The notes under the pieces are model-generated. The model made no database searches. It saw only the letters and a list, made by a program, of their open reading frames with translations, and was not told the DNA's origin. Positions 46,066-54,938 of a stretch of DNA of 64,000 bases are shown piece after piece (within the stretch, counting starts at the first letter, position 1; the number at the start of each line of letters is the position of its first letter). This stretch comes from Rhizobium skierniewicense (GTDB lineage Bacteria; Pseudomonadota; Alphaproteobacteria; Rhizobiales; Rhizobiaceae). The position numbers were made by a program, and so were the translations under genes. Location: the NCBI RefSeq assembly GCF_014196515.1, contig NZ_JACIDV010000001.1:372001-436000 (forward strand), in the 5' to 3' direction.

Positions 46066-46674
46066 TCAGCAAAAGCCATTCAGCTTCAGTATCTTGTGTG
46101 CCTCGATCGTCGCTTGAAGCGCTGCTTCCGAGGTGCGGTCGCCCTGGTTGCCATCTGGGTGATGCATCTTAAGCCTTTCCCGGTAACGGCGCCTGATATC
46201 TTCAGGCGTCGCATCTGCTTCGAGGCCTAGCGTGTCGAAAGCCTTTGCTTCGAGCACCTTGAGCTTGCGTTTCTGAAGATCGGCTTTTTGCGCCTGACGC
46301 TGAGCTGCCGTCTTGCGCTGATTCAATGCTTTTGCAGAACCGGAGCGTGCGGTCGAGGGCATCGGAATTTCCGTCGACCGGTCGACCCGTGTGCCAAAGG
46401 TCACGCGGCGACCTTCAGCAGCTTCCTTTTGGTAGCGCGCCACTTCATCGCTCGATGGGGCTGACGTGAAGCTGTATCCCTTGTTGTAATCTCTGACATG
46501 CTCGATGCAGAACATGAGATACAGTCCTTCGGCCATGGGTCCAACAGGTGCGCGATGCGTACCGGTCTTGTCGCAACCGTCCCACTGACATTTCGGACCT
46601 GTCGGCTCGCTAGCGCTTGTCGATTTTTTGCGCGCGGACTTCAGTCCAACGAATATTTTTGAATCAGACGTCAT
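46066..46674 (-). CDS. J-domain protein with N-terminal Cys/His motif
   Basis: Co-chaperone-like protein of 202 residues with its J domain at the C-terminus (about 142-202; LGLEADATPEDIRRRYRERLKMHHPDG contains the HPD motif needed to stimulate DnaK). The N-terminal part carries C29, C34, H40, C56 and H59 (CQWDGC and FCIEH), which could bind a metal. The middle is a Lys/Gln-rich helix (QRKTAAQRQAQKADLQKRK). The reverse arrangement to DnaJ, with no Gly/Phe or zinc-finger domain, marks it as a class C J protein. It is transcribed alone. Confidence 0.9.
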   Translation of the reverse strand: MTSDSKIFVGLKSARKKSTSASEPTGPKCQWDGCDKTGTHRAPVGPMAEGLYLMFCIEHVRDYNKGYSFTSAPSSDEVARYQKEAAEGRRVTFGTRVDRSTEIPMPSTARSGSAKALNQRKTAAQRQAQKADLQKRKLKVLEAKAFDTLGLEADATPEDIRRRYRERLKMHHPDGNQGDRTSEAALQATIEAHKILKLNGFC

Positions 46675-46944
46675 GACGTGTGTATGGACTCAGTGCGCCA
46701 TCCCGGCAAGGGTTTTTGCGCGACCTGCCCAATGGTTTTTGCGCACCCGATATGCATGGAGGGAATTGCGCGCCATTTATCTGTGAGACGATGGTGGGAA
46801 ATTGATGATGAATTGGCTGCTGCACATCGTGTAATGATCGCATCATTGTGTTCAAGACACACGGTGCGGACTTGTTAAAAAATCACAATTGCTCTCTAGA
46901 TTTCAGTAGAGTTGATTCAAGACGTCGATAAGGAATAACGCTGA

Positions 46945-49035
46945 ATGCGCATGAAGTATGGTTTTGTTGGCTTAATTCTGTTTGTTGCGTCCTCTGCTTT
47001 TTCTCAAGAGCTCGCGAAACCTCCTGTCTTGGAGCCATCCAGCACTCAGGCGCAAGCCGCCAATCTGAGTGCGCAGTTCCTTGGGAGGTATGCCTATAAG
47101 CCTGTTCCGCTCGATGACGCGCTCTCCGCAAAAATCATGGACAAGTTCATCAAGTCTCTCGACCCGGACAGGATGCTGTTCATGCAGGCTGATATCGACA
47201 CCTTCATGGTTGGCAAAAACAGCATCGATAACGGGATACTGGACGAAAACCTAGAAATTCCGTTTTCCATTTTCAACGTTTATACCCAGCGGGTCGTCGA
47301 TCGCATGACCTACGCCCGTGGCCTGCTCAAGCAGCCGTTCGATTTCACAGCAAAAGAAGAATATTCGCTTTTCCGAGAGGATGCCCCATGGGCGCAATCT
47401 GCGCAGGAGAGCAATGAGCTTTGGCGCAAGCGGGTTAAAAGTGACTGGCTGCGTCTGAAGCTGGCGGGTCAGGCCGATACGGCGATTCGTGATACTCTGG
47501 ACAAGCGTTACAAGAATATTCTGGAGCGCGTTTATCCCTACAAGAGCGACGACGTGTTCCAGACGTTCATGGCCGCCTACACAACGGCAGTGGATCCTCA
47601 TACCGACTATTTCAGTGCCGCAGCGTCCAACGAGTTCGACATCTCGATGAGACTTTCTCTGGTTGGTATCGGTGCCGTTCTGCAGGAACGTGATGGTTAC
47701 ACCACAATTCGTGAACTCGTTGCAGGTGGTCCGGCCCAATTGTCCGGAAAACTTGCCGTTGGCGATCGCATCATTGGCGTGGGGCAGGGTCAGGATGGCG
47801 AGATTAAAGAGGTTGTCGGAACCCGGCTGGATGAAGTGGTCCAAATGATACGGGGTGAAAAAGACTCCACCGTTCGACTGGATATCTTGCCTGCAGATGC
47901 GGGTGGAAATGCAAACCACCGTGTTATCACTCTCATCAGAGACAAGGTCAGCCTGGAAAAACAGGCCGCTCAAAAGACGATCGTCCCCGTGCTCAAGGAT
48001 GGTGTCACGCGCAAAATTGGCGTGATCACGCTGCCGACCTTTTACGAGGATTTTGAAGCGCGCCGAAAAGGTGACAAGAATTACAGAAGCGCCAGCCGAG
48101 ATGTTGCCAAGCTGCTTGGAGAGTTGAAGCAGGAGAATGTGGACGGCGTGCTTGTCGATCTGCGTGACAATGGCGGCGGATCCCTGTCGGAGGCAATTGA
48201 TTTGACCGGCTTGTTTGTCGGCAAGGGGCCGGTTGTCCAGCAGCGGGACGCAGAGGGCAAGATCAAGGTCGAAAGCGATGATCTGTCAACGCCGGCATGG
48301 TCAGGTCCCGTCGGCGTTCTGATCAACCGCGGTTCTGCTTCGGCCTCGGAAATTTTCGCGGCCGCCATACAGGATTATGGCCGTGGGGTGATCGTGGGCG
48401 AGCCGAGTTTCGGTAAGGGTACGGTCCAGACGGTTGTCGATCTCGATCAGGTTGCCCGCAACACCAAGCCGGAATTCGGCCAGCTGAAACTCACCATCGC
48501 ACAGTTTTTCCGTATCGATGGTGGCACGACGCAATTGCATGGTGTCACACCCGACATCAGCCTGCCGGGTCTGTCCGATCCCAAGCTGCTGGGTGAATCG
48601 AGCTACGACAACGCATTGCCGTTTTCCGAAATCAAGCCTGCGAAATATGCCGCTAAAGGAACGACAAGCGCTCTGTTGCCGCAACTCCAAAGCCGCCATG
48701 AGGCCCGTATCAAGGACGACAAGGCTTTTCAGCGATTTGAAGCGGATGTCGCCGACCTCAAGGCCCAACGCGAGAAACGAACTTTGTCTCTCAATGAAGC
48801 TGAACGCAGGAATGAAATGACCGCGTTGGCGGATCGTCTGAAAGCGCGCGGAGAGGCAGACGACGGGGTTATGCGCGGTAGTGATGATGGTTTGCAAGCA
48901 AACGAGCGCAGTCTAAGTGCTAATCTCGCGATCGAGACCGCTCGGAAAAATGCAAAAGACGTTCTACAGATCGAGGCAGCAACGATCGTTGCCGATGAGG
49001 CAGACCTGTCGCAGGACGTCAAGAAAAAGCAGTAA
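46945..49035 (+). CDS. prc: Carboxy-terminal (tail-specific) protease Prc
   Basis: Periplasmic serine protease of family S41, 696 residues, close in length to E. coli Prc (682). Signal peptide at residues 1-21, N-terminal helical domain (about 40-230), PDZ domain (about 235-325), then the protease core with the Ser-Lys dyad: Ser466 in GSASASE and Lys491 in SFGKGTVQ, 25 residues apart as in the E. coli enzyme. The C-terminal DUF3340-type domain follows (about 550-680). It trims periplasmic proteins and peptidoglycan hydrolases from their C-termini. ATG at 46945 or 46951. A terminator follows at 49065. Confidence 0.95.
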   Translation: MRMKYGFVGLILFVASSAFSQELAKPPVLEPSSTQAQAANLSAQFLGRYAYKPVPLDDALSAKIMDKFIKSLDPDRMLFMQADIDTFMVGKNSIDNGILDENLEIPFSIFNVYTQRVVDRMTYARGLLKQPFDFTAKEEYSLFREDAPWAQSAQESNELWRKRVKSDWLRLKLAGQADTAIRDTLDKRYKNILERVYPYKSDDVFQTFMAAYTTAVDPHTDYFSAAASNEFDISMRLSLVGIGAVLQERDGYTTIRELVAGGPAQLSGKLAVGDRIIGVGQGQDGEIKEVVGTRLDEVVQMIRGEKDSTVRLDILPADAGGNANHRVITLIRDKVSLEKQAAQKTIVPVLKDGVTRKIGVITLPTFYEDFEARRKGDKNYRSASRDVAKLLGELKQENVDGVLVDLRDNGGGSLSEAIDLTGLFVGKGPVVQQRDAEGKIKVESDDLSTPAWSGPVGVLINRGSASASEIFAAAIQDYGRGVIVGEPSFGKGTVQTVVDLDQVARNTKPEFGQLKLTIAQFFRIDGGTTQLHGVTPDISLPGLSDPKLLGESSYDNALPFSEIKPAKYAAKGTTSALLPQLQSRHEARIKDDKAFQRFEADVADLKAQREKRTLSLNEAERRNEMTALADRLKARGEADDGVMRGSDDGLQANERSLSANLAIETARKNAKDVLQIEAATIVADEADLSQDVKKKQ

Positions 49036-49064
49036 AGTCTGCAAAACAGGCTCAAAAGCATCAA

Positions 49065-49102
49065 GTCGCCGACCAGAGCTCACATGCAGGTCGGCGGCTT
49101 TT
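49065..49102 (+). terminator. Terminator of prc
   Basis: GTCGCCGACC and GGTCGGCGGC pair (10 bp, one G-U) around a 14-base loop, followed by TTTTCTTC, 29 bases after the prc stop. Confidence 0.75.
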
Positions 49103-49259
49103 CTTCGACGTCGGTGGGTAACATGTGTCGCCCAATCGAGCGGATTGTCCAAAAGAAAATCGCCATGAAGATCATACCGCGGTGGATGATGCATGTGACC
49201 TCCATGGTCTGAAGGCCGTTTCACTTTATCCGTTTAAGCCGCGAAATAACGATAGTTCT

Positions 49260-49285
49260 GGAACCTGTTGGCGTACCACCAGTTT
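49260..49285 (+). promoter_or_regulatory. EcfG-type (general stress) promoter
   Basis: GGAAC (49260-49264), 17 bases and GTTT (49282-49285) match the alphaproteobacterial EcfG/RpoE2 pattern (GGAAC-N18-TT). It is 30 bases before the start of the small proline-rich protein. The same motif with identical spacing recurs at 58900. Confidence 0.65.
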
Positions 49286-49314
49286 GCTTGGCAGTACCCT
49301 AAAGGAGAAATGTC

Positions 49315-49512
49315 ATGAGAGATATCAACCCGGCTCCAGATAACCCCGCAGAAACGCCACGCGGCCCAACGTCGACACCCGGCATTCCAGATCGCGTGCA
49401 GGAAAAGCCACCCGTCCCGCCCATCAGTGATCCCGGTGACACGAAAAACCCAAACGATCCGACACTCAACCCAGCCTTGTTGCCGATCGGCGACCCGGCT
49501 GGTGCTGCCTGA
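49315..49512 (+). CDS. Small proline-rich protein
   Basis: A 65-residue protein with about 17 prolines and many Asp, Asn and Gly, so probably disordered. It has no signal peptide, no Cys and no membrane segment. AAAGGAG stands 7 bases before the ATG and an EcfG-type promoter 30 bases before it; a 12-bp hairpin follows. These signals make it a real monocistronic gene. The function is unknown; a stress-response role is inferred from the promoter only. Confidence 0.75.
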   Translation: MRDINPAPDNPAETPRGPTSTPGIPDRVQEKPPVPPISDPGDTKNPNDPTLNPALLPIGDPAGAA

Positions 49513-49528
49513 TGCCTATGACGTTTTG

Positions 49529-49557
49529 AATGAGGCGCGGCCCGACCGCGTCTCATT
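49529..49557 (+). terminator. Hairpin after small proline-rich protein
   Basis: AATGAGGCGCGG and CCGCGTCTCATT form a 12-bp stem (one G-U) with a 5-base loop, 16 bases after the stop. No T-run follows. The 200 bases beyond it, up to 49760, hold nothing I recognise. Confidence 0.65.
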
Positions 49558-49760
49558 CGCGTAATGCGGCAATGGACTCACCTGTTGATCGCGGCATCTT
49601 TTGCGCCGACGACGTTCGTGAAGATTAAATCTGTTGTTATGCAGTGATTGAAGACAACAAATTTGTGTGCGCTGATTGACACCCCGGTCAAACCGCTAAG
49701 CCTGCGCGCGTGTGGGGGAGGGGCTCTCGTCTAGCCGGTTCATCCCAGTTATAGGGCCTG

Positions 49761-51158
49761 TTACGTCGAGATGAGCAAGGGTCGCAGCGAATTGAGACCT
49801 GCTGTGAGATCCTCGAAACTGGGCGCACCCAGACAGAGCCGCAGTCCCGACTGGCCATCTCCGGACCCTTCGATAGAACTTGGCGGTGTGATGGCAATGC
49901 CGTTCACGACCGCCGCCGACAAAACCTCTTCGGCTTTCTCGGCGGGCATCGGCAGCCAGATATGGAAGCCTCCGTCCTTGGATTTGAGCGCGACGTCCGG
50001 GCCCAGTAGTTCTTGCGCCGCCCGTGTCCGGCGTTGAGATTCTGTACGCACGTCGTCAATGATGATCCGAGCGGCACCAGTCTCTATCAGGCGAGAGGCA
50101 ATGACCGTATCAAGGGACGTAGCCGTGATCATGGTTGCTTGTAGCCGACTGCTAATCGCGCTGAAAAAACGGTCGTTGGGCGCAAGGATAAATCCTGTTC
50201 GCAGAGCCGGGCAGACGGTTTTGGAAAGGCTGCTGATGTAAAAGCAGATGTCGGGCGCCAACGCCGCCAGTGGCGGTGGTGCTCCAGGGATAAGGGCGCC
50301 GTAAACATCATCTTCGACGAGGATGAGATTTAACCTTCGGGCAATCTCGATGATGTCCTCCCGACGCTTCAGGCTCATCACGCTGGTTGTGGGATTCTGC
50401 AAGGTCGGCACCAAATACGCAACCCGAGCCCCCGTTCGCCGGGCTGCCTCTTCGAGGGCTTCGGGCAAAATCCCTTCGTCGTCCATGGGAACAGCACACA
50501 GCCGAAGATCGTTCTGGGCCGCTGCAGATCGAACGCCCGTATAGGTGAAGCTCTCAACCAGCACAGTGTCTCCCCGCGCCGTGCTTACGGAGAAGGCAAG
50601 GCTGATGGCATGCTGTGCCCCTTTGCACACAGCCATCCTTCGCGAGTCTGCTGGCAGGCCCTGCGAGGTGATCCATCGTGCGAAAGAGACCCTGTGCGCA
50701 TCGAAGCCTGCTGACGGGCCGTAGCTGCAGAAGTCGAGCCAGCTTTCGGGATTGTTGCCGAGTTCGGCAAACACGTCTGCAAGACGATAAAGCGACTGCA
50801 CCATCGGTGGTTCATTGAGGGCAAGATTGAGCGTTGCGAAATTGCGGTTACGGATCTCTTCGGATCGTGGTTTTGCACTGGCGGTTTCATTGGCCTGACC
50901 GGCACGGGCGGCAAGCCCGCTGACACGTGTGCCTCGCCCAACATGCCCTTCAATCAATCCACGCGTTTCGGCCTCGAGGTAAGCTCGCGTAATCGTGCCT
51001 GGACTGACTCCCAGTGCCTTCGCAAGGTTTCTGTGGGGCGGCAGGGCGTCACCACCGACAAGATGACCCGACGCAACGTCACGCGACAGGGCCTCGACGA
51101 TGCGCAGATAGATCGGCGCGGTGTCGACCGATCCTGTGCCTATTTTAGGCATCCACAT
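49761..51158 (-). CDS. MocR/PdxR-type GntR regulator with aminotransferase domain
   Basis: Regulator of 465 residues: N-terminal GntR winged helix (about 12-80; LPPHRNLAKALGVSPGTITRAYLEAETRGLI in pieces) and a large fold-type I aminotransferase-like domain (about 110-455). The PLP-lysine region is FYISSLSKTVCPALRTGF near residue 303, preceded by VAYLVPTLQNPTTS near 250. MocR proteins bind PLP or an amino-acid adduct to control a neighbouring gene. AAGGAG lies 6 bases before the ATG. It diverges from the EamA transporter gene, its likely target. Confidence 0.92.
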   Translation of the reverse strand: MWMPKIGTGSVDTAPIYLRIVEALSRDVASGHLVGGDALPPHRNLAKALGVSPGTITRAYLEAETRGLIEGHVGRGTRVSGLAARAGQANETASAKPRSEEIRNRNFATLNLALNEPPMVQSLYRLADVFAELGNNPESWLDFCSYGPSAGFDAHRVSFARWITSQGLPADSRRMAVCKGAQHAISLAFSVSTARGDTVLVESFTYTGVRSAAAQNDLRLCAVPMDDEGILPEALEEAARRTGARVAYLVPTLQNPTTSVMSLKRREDIIEIARRLNLILVEDDVYGALIPGAPPPLAALAPDICFYISSLSKTVCPALRTGFILAPNDRFFSAISSRLQATMITATSLDTVIASRLIETGAARIIIDDVRTESQRRTRAAQELLGPDVALKSKDGGFHIWLPMPAEKAEEVLSAAVVNGIAITPPSSIEGSGDGQSGLRLCLGAPSFEDLTAGLNSLRPLLIST

Positions 51159-51303
51159 TTCATCTCCTTACGCTTGACTCATTTTTTGTGACGTGACATT
51201 TTGTACTGGTGCATTAAATGCAAATTTTTAGATAATGCTCTAGTTCATTTTGTTCGACTGATGATATTATCAGCTGCACACGCTTGCAGAAGGAATTTTC
51301 TGA

Positions 51304-52224
51304 ATGGCCTTATTGCAGAACGCAGGCGCGCGCGCCACAACCTCAGCTCACGAAAATATCGGCCTCATACTCGGAACAGTAGCGGTTTTGGCCTTCTCTC
51401 TTACGCTCCCTATCACGCGGTATTTAACGCACTATCTCAATACATGGGATATTGGTTTGGGGAGAAGTTGCCTTGCTGCAATGGGTGCGGTGGTTGTCCT
51501 CATGGCGACTCGTCAGCGGTTTCCAACACGGCAACAATGGGGGCGACTTGCTCTGACGGCTTCAGGTATAGCGTTCGGTTTTCCTCTGTTGACGGCGCTG
51601 GGCATGAAAACGGTGCCAGCTAGTCATGGAGGGATTGTCCTTGGTAGCCTTCCCCTCGCTACGGCCCTTATCGGCTGCTTTCTTTCTAAAGAGCGGCCAT
51701 CTTTTGCTTTTTGGGTGGTCGCGTTGGTCGGCTTCGCCCTGGTTTTCACGTTTTCGCTCTACAGTCAGGGTGGTACAGCGGATTTGTCGTTCTATACCGG
51801 TGACTTGGCGCTGATCGGCGCCGTGGTAATGGCAGGGATTGGTTATGCGCAGGGAGGCATACTGGCCCGCTCCCTGGGGGGGTGGCAGGTTATCTGCTGG
51901 ACCCTGGTTGCCAGCTTGCCGCTCCTCATACCTGCCACGATCGCGACGGCCAACTGGGATAATTTCGCTGCCTTGCCAGTTGTGCCATGGGTCGCCTTTG
52001 CTTTTCTTGCGCTCGTCAATTCCCTGATCGGATTTTTCTTTTGGTATCAGGCTTTGGCGATTGGTGGCATCGCTCGCGTTAGCCAAGTGCAACTCCTCCA
52101 ACCGTTCTTCACATGGCTTTTTGCTGTTTGGTTCCTCGGTGAGGATCTCAGTCTCGTGACGCTGGTCTTCACGGCATTGACCATCGCCACTGTGATCATA
52201 GGTAAGAGAACACTCGTCCGATAA
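51304..52224 (+). CDS. DMT/EamA family transporter
   Basis: Membrane protein of 306 residues with ten hydrophobic segments in two EamA repeats (about 17-145 and 165-300). The second repeat ends with the family stretch RVSQVQLLQPFFTWLFAVWFLGEDL. Members export amino acids, metabolites or toxic compounds. AAGGA precedes the ATG. Divergence from a MocR regulator is a common arrangement and suggests export of an amine or amino acid that forms an adduct with PLP; the substrate is unknown. Confidence 0.9.
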   Translation: MALLQNAGARATTSAHENIGLILGTVAVLAFSLTLPITRYLTHYLNTWDIGLGRSCLAAMGAVVVLMATRQRFPTRQQWGRLALTASGIAFGFPLLTALGMKTVPASHGGIVLGSLPLATALIGCFLSKERPSFAFWVVALVGFALVFTFSLYSQGGTADLSFYTGDLALIGAVVMAGIGYAQGGILARSLGGWQVICWTLVASLPLLIPATIATANWDNFAALPVVPWVAFAFLALVNSLIGFFFWYQALAIGGIARVSQVQLLQPFFTWLFAVWFLGEDLSLVTLVFTALTIATVIIGKRTLVR

Positions 52225-52309
52225 CGCAATAGATCAATCATTCAATATTGTTATATATCAATTTAATTTCATACTAGACATTTTCAGCGATACAAGAGAG
52301 GAAATATTC

Positions 52310-53653
52310 ATGCCTCGAGAGAATGCTTGCCCGCGCCTAGAATTGAGTTCCACCGGCAGTACAAGCCGTCATTCAAACAGGACCGACGTCGCCGATTTCG
52401 GCTCCCGCTCCTCGCGTTATGGCTGGGGGATCGATGTTCGCGCTACATATGCCCATCTTCCATGCCAATGGTTCTGGACCTGGCTGACCGGGAAGTATCC
52501 GGTCCGGCACGAGCCGCGCCGTCCTGTCGAAACGTTGCTCGCGCCCTGGCAGCTCGGTCTACAGCTTCTGTGGTCTTGGGGACTGATCGCAGCATCCTTG
52601 GTCCTTGGCGCCCACCTTTACAGCAGCCCCTACATCGGCGTGGTGACCAAGGTGGTCTGCACGCTGGCACTGTGGGTCATCGTAACCAACAGGACCCGCG
52701 GCCTGCTCCATACTTTCCACTATACCAACCATGGTGCCTCCATCCGCAACCAGCAACTGGCGCGGTTCCTCGGCAAGTGGTTCATGTCTATTCCGGTCAT
52801 GCACCTGACCTGGGACGAATATCATCGCATCCATGCAGGCGATCATCATGCCAGCACATCCCTCTGCACGGAGGATGATCCGGATGAACAGTTCATGACG
52901 GACCACGGATTCTATCCCGGCATGCCGGAGCGGCTGTTCTGGCAGCGTCTGGTGCTGGCACCATTTCACCCGCGAGCGATCTGGAACCACATCCTCTTTA
53001 GGCTGCGACACAATTTCATTATTCCGGAGCGCTCTGAAATCATTTCGCGTATCGCCTTCTGGGCGGTGGTGCTTTCCGTCGTCGCGGCCACCGGTACGAT
53101 GGACATCTTCCTCATCTACTACATGGTACCGCTTTTCGTGGTCACCCAGTATTCGTCCTGGTTACAGCACACGACCGAGCACCTTTGGTTTGCCACCCGG
53201 CCGGCAGACGTCCCGCCCTTCGTTTTCTATGCATCACTGACGTGGGGACGTTTCCTTGGTCGGCCTTATCCGCGCGATGAGCGGGGCTATCGCGGCTTGC
53301 TGTTGCGAGGAACATGGTGGGCGCAGGTTTTCCTCGTCGATCTCCCGGTCAAGCTGTTTTCCTTCATGCAAGATCTGCCGAGCCACGATTTCCATCACCG
53401 CTCGCCCCGGGTGAATTTCTGGTCGATTGCCCGTGAACGCGCGGCTGCCGAGGGGCTGCCTTCGAAATATGGTCCAATGGCCGAAACCTGGAGTCTTATC
53501 GAGAGCTGGAAAGTCGTCCGCGACCAGGTTTGCTACGGCGAGACAGATGCCTTCGGTATCTGGAAATGGGCACGCGAACGCGAACGTAGCGCACGACAGG
53601 TGAACCAGTGCCCATTGTGGGACTCTGCTCAGCGCGGGCGGGAAACCGCCTAA
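52310..53653 (+). CDS. Membrane fatty-acid desaturase/hydroxylase-like di-iron enzyme
   Basis: A 447-residue membrane protein of the fatty acid desaturase superfamily. Histidine clusters for a di-iron centre are at H134/H137/H141 (HTFHYTNH), H172/H175/H179/H180 (HRIHAGDHH), H287/H291 (QHTTEH) and H359/H362/H363 (HDFHH). About four hydrophobic segments lie at 80-125 and 248-285. The first 45 residues are polar and poorly conserved-looking. GAGAGG precedes the ATG. The next two genes are an unrecognised protein and a 2OG-Fe(II) oxygenase, so it is probably part of a small-molecule pathway rather than lipid housekeeping. Confidence 0.82.
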   Translation: MPRENACPRLELSSTGSTSRHSNRTDVADFGSRSSRYGWGIDVRATYAHLPCQWFWTWLTGKYPVRHEPRRPVETLLAPWQLGLQLLWSWGLIAASLVLGAHLYSSPYIGVVTKVVCTLALWVIVTNRTRGLLHTFHYTNHGASIRNQQLARFLGKWFMSIPVMHLTWDEYHRIHAGDHHASTSLCTEDDPDEQFMTDHGFYPGMPERLFWQRLVLAPFHPRAIWNHILFRLRHNFIIPERSEIISRIAFWAVVLSVVAATGTMDIFLIYYMVPLFVVTQYSSWLQHTTEHLWFATRPADVPPFVFYASLTWGRFLGRPYPRDERGYRGLLLRGTWWAQVFLVDLPVKLFSFMQDLPSHDFHHRSPRVNFWSIARERAAAEGLPSKYGPMAETWSLIESWKVVRDQVCYGETDAFGIWKWARERERSARQVNQCPLWDSAQRGRETA

Positions 53654-53702
53654 GTTTCAACTTCCACGTTTCCATATTTTCACAGTTCGTCAGGAGAAAG
53701 CA

Positions 53703-54929
53703 ATGACGCCGGAAGCCGCGCGTGCCCACAACCTGTCTCATGGCTTTATAGACAGGGGCCTCAGTCAAACCATCTTGAAGGAAATAGCAAGCTCCACCAA
53801 GGCGCCGCCATCCGCGCCCTATCAGCCCGAAATCAATCTCGACCTGGAGATGCTCCACCGCCGTTATTGGGAAATACGCAACTCGATACCCAGCCTGCAG
53901 TGCCGAAATCTGCCTTTCTACCTGATGATCAGGGAGAAATACGCAGATTTCAGGTGGCATATCTCCGACGATGGGGTCGTCATCGATTATCATTATAAAG
54001 GGCTAAAACCGAGCCTTCTGTCGCTGCTGATGGAGCGGGTTCCGCACTACACTGCGAGACCCGCGGATCCGCTCGATCGCCTACTTCCAGACATCGCAGC
54101 CGAGATCCGCGTGGTATTTCACGAGGTGGGGATCGTCGCGCCGGAAAAGGCGCAGCTGGAGAAGCTGGCGCTCTGGCTGCGCAAGGGTCTCGATGGCGAG
54201 ACCCTGACCATCGTTTCGCCGGTCTGCCCTGACTATGCGGTGGAGCCCATCAACGAAACCGAAGAAGCGGCCGGTAACGGACCCGACCGGCGCGTGCGCG
54301 CCCGCCGCCATCGGTTCACATTCGCAGGCCTCGGCGAGGATATCGGCGTGACGGCTGCCCATCTGTTCCAAGCGGCGCCACGGCTGCACGCGCTACTCTG
54401 CGAGCGGCTTGGTCTGGATGTCCGATATCTCGTGGCGCCCGGCGATTTCGAAGGGTTTTCCGACGAGACCTGCCAGCGCCTCGGCGTTGATGATGCGACC
54501 TTCCTGAGGAAGGTCGCGGCCCAGGCGCGGACGATCCAACAGCGGGCGCCTATTGCCGTTGCCAGCCATCCCTTCACCGACCTATGCGGCGGCCGACAGG
54601 GTTGGATGATGCGATGGAAGGAAATGCTTTTGCGCATACGGGACGGCGACCTGTCCGCCATTGGGCGGGAACCGTGGGTACGCGCCACCGCGCTCGGTCG
54701 ACGCGAGCTCTATGATCGCTGGTACGGCTGCAAGAATCGGGAAGACGGTTTCTATCTCGATATCGCCCTCAGGCAAGCTGCGGAATATGCGGCAATGGGG
54801 CAGATCGTTGCCGCAAGCAAGGACCTGCAAAATCCCCTCATCCTGGGTGCGGACGACCATAAAATGGGGCGCTTTTATTCCATCGCCTCGGAAATTCCTG
54901 TTCTCTATCTTCAACGAAACTATGAGTAG
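53703..54929 (+). CDS. Unrecognised protein of the oxygenase cluster
   Basis: A soluble 408-residue protein that I do not recognise. AGGAG six bases before the ATG and tight spacing to the oxygenase gene (9 bases) support it as a real gene. It is rich in Arg, Leu and Glu; possible landmarks are IVSPVCPDYAVE near 180, AGLGEDIGVTAAHLFQ near 213, YLVAPGDFEGFSDE near 246 and the C-terminal ILGADDHKMGRFYS. The order of these blocks weakly recalls PvcA/Dit1 isonitrile synthases, but no block matches well enough to call. No signal peptide or membrane segment. It could supply the substrate of the two flanking iron enzymes. Confidence 0.8.
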   Translation: MTPEAARAHNLSHGFIDRGLSQTILKEIASSTKAPPSAPYQPEINLDLEMLHRRYWEIRNSIPSLQCRNLPFYLMIREKYADFRWHISDDGVVIDYHYKGLKPSLLSLLMERVPHYTARPADPLDRLLPDIAAEIRVVFHEVGIVAPEKAQLEKLALWLRKGLDGETLTIVSPVCPDYAVEPINETEEAAGNGPDRRVRARRHRFTFAGLGEDIGVTAAHLFQAAPRLHALLCERLGLDVRYLVAPGDFEGFSDETCQRLGVDDATFLRKVAAQARTIQQRAPIAVASHPFTDLCGGRQGWMMRWKEMLLRIRDGDLSAIGREPWVRATALGRRELYDRWYGCKNREDGFYLDIALRQAAEYAAMGQIVAASKDLQNPLILGADDHKMGRFYSIASEIPVLYLQRNYE

Positions 54930-54938
54930 GGCCAATAT

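Noticed and set aside
53703-54929. Calling the unknown protein an isonitrile synthase (PvcA/Dit1)
   Set aside because: Only the loose order of a few blocks is similar; key family motifs could not be aligned by eye.
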